This document shows positions 61,729-64,000 of a stretch of DNA of 64,000 nt, in pieces. A program made the position numbers and the translations under genes. Position 1 is the stretch's first letter, and the number at the start of each line of letters is the position of its first letter. Source of the DNA: JAVVEG01 sp041751425 (GTDB lineage: Bacteria > Pseudomonadota > Gammaproteobacteria > Pseudomonadales > Pseudohongiellaceae); contig JBGSXL010000007.1 of assembly GCA_041751425.1 (NCBI GenBank), positions 248,001 to 312,000 of the forward strand, read 5' to 3'. Below the pieces are notes generated by a model. It did no database searches. It was not told where the DNA came from and saw nothing but the letters and a program-made list of their open reading frames with translations.

Positions 61729-61857
61729 CTCTCACTGGCTGCCCCGACAGGAAGGCGGCCTCTACTATTCTGAAATTTCCAGTTCCGAAAAAGTCCGCCC
61801 TCTGTAGGGATCAGTCGTTGCCAGACATATAAAGTCTGGCGTTGAACGCGAGGACTT
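61685..61857 (+). promoter_or_regulatory. trp leader with mutually exclusive stems
   Basis: Pairings read from sequence: CAGAC (61690-61694) with GTCTG (61707-61711); GGCTGCC (61737-61743) with GGCGGCC (61754-61760), one G-U; GGCGG (61754-61758) with CCGCC (61795-61799); AAGTCC (61791-61796) with GGACTT (61852-61857), which would cover the AGGA ribosome site of trpE(G); and GCCAGAC (61820-61826) with GTCTGGC (61834-61840). An 11-nt repeat GTTGCCAGACA occurs at 61685 and 61817. No U-run follows any stem, so translational masking or Rho-dependent control looks likelier than classical termination. Confidence 0.55.
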
Positions 61858-61861
61858 GACC

Positions 61862-64000
61862 GTGAACACCATTGAACAACTGCATTATATTTCCGCCGCT
61901 GGCGTGCGCATTCAGAGAGCGGAGCAGCGCGTTTCCTATGAGACCGGTATCACCAATATTCGCGAGCAATTGAATGCCGCACGCGGTGTGCTGCTCAGTT
62001 CCTCGTTTGAATATCCCGGCCGTTATACGCGCTGGGATATCGGCTTCGTCAATCCTCCGGTCGTCATCACTACACGTGGTCGCAGCATCCAGATTCAGGC
62101 CCTGAATCGTCGTGGCGAGATAATATTGCCAGAGTTTCTGCGTGCGTTGCAGGGTAATGCTGCGATTGCGCAGTTAGTTTTTTCTGGCACCGAAATCAAT
62201 GTGAAAATCAAGCACTCTGCCGCCGATTTTCCCGAGGAAGCTCGCAGCAGACAACCCAGTGTATTCTCTGCATTGCGGGCGTTGGTGCAGCATTTCAGGA
62301 GTGACAAGGACAAATATCTGGGGCTGTATGGCGCGTTCGGTTATGACCTTGCATTCCAGTTTGAACCCGTTACTTTTCAACAAACACGTGACTCCGCACA
62401 GCGCGATATGGTGTTGTACCTGCCTGATGAAATCCTGGTAGCCGATCACTACATGCAGACGGCAACGGTGTACCGTTACGAATTTGTCTGCAAAACAGAA
62501 AGCGGGTTAACGATCGAAACGACGGGTGGTCTGCGGCGCACGGGAGAGCTTTGTGATTTCGTGCCGCCAGAAGAAATTCTTGCGGCCAGTGGGGATCATC
62601 TGCCGGGTGAATTCGCGAATGTTGTGCGTAAGGCAAAGGAGTACTTCAGGCGCGGCGATTTGTTTGAGGCGGTTCCCGGTCAGGTGTTTGTAGAATCCTG
62701 TCGCGATACACCTGCCGATATTTTCCTGCGTTTGCAGCAGCGTAATCCGGCACCTTATGGCGCCTTGATGAATCTGGGAGAACAGGAGTATCTGGTGGCA
62801 GCGTCGCCGGAAATGTATGTGCGCGTGCGCGGTACATTGGTGGAGACCTGTCCTATTTCCGGCACCATTGCGCGTGGCGCCGACGCGATTGCAGATGCGC
62901 AACAAATTCTGACGCTGCTGAATTCCGAGAAAGATGCAGCGGAGCTTTCCATGTGCACTGATGTGGACAGAAACGACAAGAGCAGGGTTTGCGTTCCGGG
63001 CAGTGTTGAGGTGGTTGGCAGGCGACAGGTTGAACTCTATTCTCGTCTGATTCATACCGTGGATCACGTGCAGGGCGTCTTGTCGCCTGAGTTCGATGCA
63101 TTGGATGCTTTCCTGGCGCACACCTGGGCTGTCACAGTCACGGGTGCGCCCAAACAGGCCGCGATACAGTTCATCGAAGACACCGAGAAATCACCACGAC
63201 TGTGGTACGGCGGCGCTATTGGTTGTATTGGTTTTGATGGCAACATGAATACCGGTCTGACGCTCAGGACAGTGCGCATCAAGGACGGTATTGCGGCGGT
63301 ACGCGCTGGTGCAACGCTGCTGATGGATTCTGATCCTGAGGCGGAGGAAGCGGAGACACGCCTGAAAGCCTCAGCCATGCTTGCGGCCGTGCGTGGTGAT
63401 CCGGTTCTGACCCAAAAGCAGGCTGCCAATGATGTGCTCAGCGCCGTACCAGCGGCCAAGCAACTACGTGTGCTTATGATTGATCACCGCGACTCTTTTG
63501 TGCATAACCTGGCCAGCTATTTCCGGGCGCACGGCGTGCAATTGCAGACCATGCGTCCCGCGCTGGCGCGGCAGTTTCTACGCGATGAAAAAGTCGATCT
63601 GGTTGTCCTGTCACCCGGGCCCGGTCGTCCTGATGATTTTGCGATGCATGAGACGCTGGATATCTGCCTACAGAAGCAAGTGCCGGTGTTCGGTGTCTGC
63701 CTGGGACTTCAAGGCATCGTGGAATACTTTGGTGGCGAGCTTGACGTACTGGATTACCCGATGCACGGCAAAGCCAGCCAGGTGCAACACGCGGGTGGAG
63801 TCCTGTTTACCGGCATCAATCCAGAGTTGACAGTAGGTCGATATCATTCGCTGCATGCCACGCGGGTGCCAGGTTGTCTGCAAGTGAACGCTTATAGTAA
63901 CGATGGCATAGTGATGGCGCTGGAACACAAGCAATTGCCCATCATGGCTGTGCAGTTTCATCCGGAGTCCATTCTCAGTCTGCAGGCACATGCAGGCCAC
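61862..64000 (+). CDS. trpE(G): Fused anthranilate synthase TrpE(G), 3' end cut by window
   Basis: 713 codons seen, open at the window end. First enzyme of tryptophan synthesis, chorismate plus glutamine to anthranilate, with both subunits in one chain. The TrpE half has the Trp-binding LLSSSFEYPGRYTRWDIGF, ETCPISGTIARG and the TVTGAPKQAAIQFIED segment; the TrpG half starts LRVLMIDHRDSFVHNLASYF, with LSPGPGRP, the nucleophile in VFGVCLGLQGIVEYFG and His-Glu in AVQFHPES, so only a short C-terminus is missing. GTG start, AGGA seven bases upstream. Such fusions are typical of rhizobia and scattered Proteobacteria. Confidence 0.95.
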   Translation, partial: MNTIEQLHYISAAGVRIQRAEQRVSYETGITNIREQLNAARGVLLSSSFEYPGRYTRWDIGFVNPPVVITTRGRSIQIQALNRRGEIILPEFLRALQGNAAIAQLVFSGTEINVKIKHSAADFPEEARSRQPSVFSALRALVQHFRSDKDKYLGLYGAFGYDLAFQFEPVTFQQTRDSAQRDMVLYLPDEILVADHYMQTATVYRYEFVCKTESGLTIETTGGLRRTGELCDFVPPEEILAASGDHLPGEFANVVRKAKEYFRRGDLFEAVPGQVFVESCRDTPADIFLRLQQRNPAPYGALMNLGEQEYLVAASPEMYVRVRGTLVETCPISGTIARGADAIADAQQILTLLNSEKDAAELSMCTDVDRNDKSRVCVPGSVEVVGRRQVELYSRLIHTVDHVQGVLSPEFDALDAFLAHTWAVTVTGAPKQAAIQFIEDTEKSPRLWYGGAIGCIGFDGNMNTGLTLRTVRIKDGIAAVRAGATLLMDSDPEAEEAETRLKASAMLAAVRGDPVLTQKQAANDVLSAVPAAKQLRVLMIDHRDSFVHNLASYFRAHGVQLQTMRPALARQFLRDEKVDLVVLSPGPGRPDDFAMHETLDICLQKQVPVFGVCLGLQGIVEYFGGELDVLDYPMHGKASQVQHAGGVLFTGINPELTVGRYHSLHATRVPGCLQVNAYSNDGIVMALEHKQLPIMAVQFHPESILSLQAHAGH

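Noticed and set aside
62507..63121. Minus-strand frame of 204 codons
   Set aside because: Antisense to trpE(G), which carries all catalytic motifs in its frame.
61862..64000. PhzE-type phenazine or other secondary-metabolite anthranilate synthase
   Set aside because: The Trp-binding LLSS segment, the trp leader and the absence of other phenazine genes favour tryptophan synthesis.

Overview
The window reads as a chromosomal segment of a heterotrophic, aerobic or facultative Gammaproteobacterium. This is inferred from the FNR/ANR-type regulator with its full cysteine set, the SpeD-SpeE pair, UppP, RND and MATE transporters, bactofilin, many small lipoproteins and a rich acyl-CoA catabolic repertoire; I cannot name the genus. 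No rRNA, tRNA, prophage, insertion sequence or CRISPR array was seen. Coding density is high, and the one patch that looks accessory is about 12.2-13.7 kb (BrnT/BrnA toxin-antitoxin, a terminator with no obvious gene, a repeat-preceded orphan ORF).

Layout. 0-7.2 kb: HIT protein, two lipoprotein enzymes, a TPR protein, a citrate-synthase-family gene divergent from a LysR regulator, a patatin-like lipase with a tiny overlapping lipoprotein, and a thioesterase. 7.2-12.2 kb: amidohydrolase, sodium:solute symporter, small membrane protein and a TPP enzyme. 12.2-17.5 kb: toxin-antitoxin, DUF4105 membrane protein, HSL-type esterase, uppP. 17.7-22 kb: operon of a two-subunit acyl-CoA dehydrogenase, a histidine phosphatase and an APH-fold kinase. 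22-26.6 kb: AEC and MATE transporters, thioesterase, and a spermidine-synthase-like protein split into a membrane gene and an exported gene. 26.7-33.7 kb: RND efflux pair followed by exported redoxin, a possible TonB-tail protein and a lipoprotein. 33.7-40.5 kb: stress block with fnr, three universal stress proteins, cardiolipin synthase, an EEP nuclease/phosphatase, speE and speD. 40.8-46.5 kb: beta-oxidation island (acyl-CoA dehydrogenase divergent from thiolase, crotonase/3-hydroxyacyl-CoA dehydrogenase fusion and zinc alcohol dehydrogenase). 46.6-54.7 kb: a zinc-ribbon membrane protein and four exported metallohydrolases in a row. 54.8-58.5 kb: bactofilin, methyltransferase-like protein, serine hydrolase, diguanylate cyclase. 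58.8-61.5 kb: a second two-subunit acyl-CoA dehydrogenase and a half-size GDT1-family protein. 61.6 kb to the end: a trp promoter, leader peptide and fused anthranilate synthase trpE(G), cut by the window edge.

Most interesting points: (1) a trp leader peptide with the run FFYWW lying almost directly on a near-consensus promoter in front of trpE(G), with a leader that can fold into alternating stems, one of which would mask the ribosome site; (2) several unrelated genes whose last codons and stop are tandemly duplicated into the 3' flank, in units of 13-17 nt that are never a multiple of three; (3) an acyl-CoA dehydrogenase/kinase/phosphatase operon that resembles the 4-hydroxyacyl-CoA (LvaA/ACAD10-11) chemistry; (4) a split, partly exported spermidine-synthase-like system; (5) exported amidohydrolase paralogues that have lost metal ligands.
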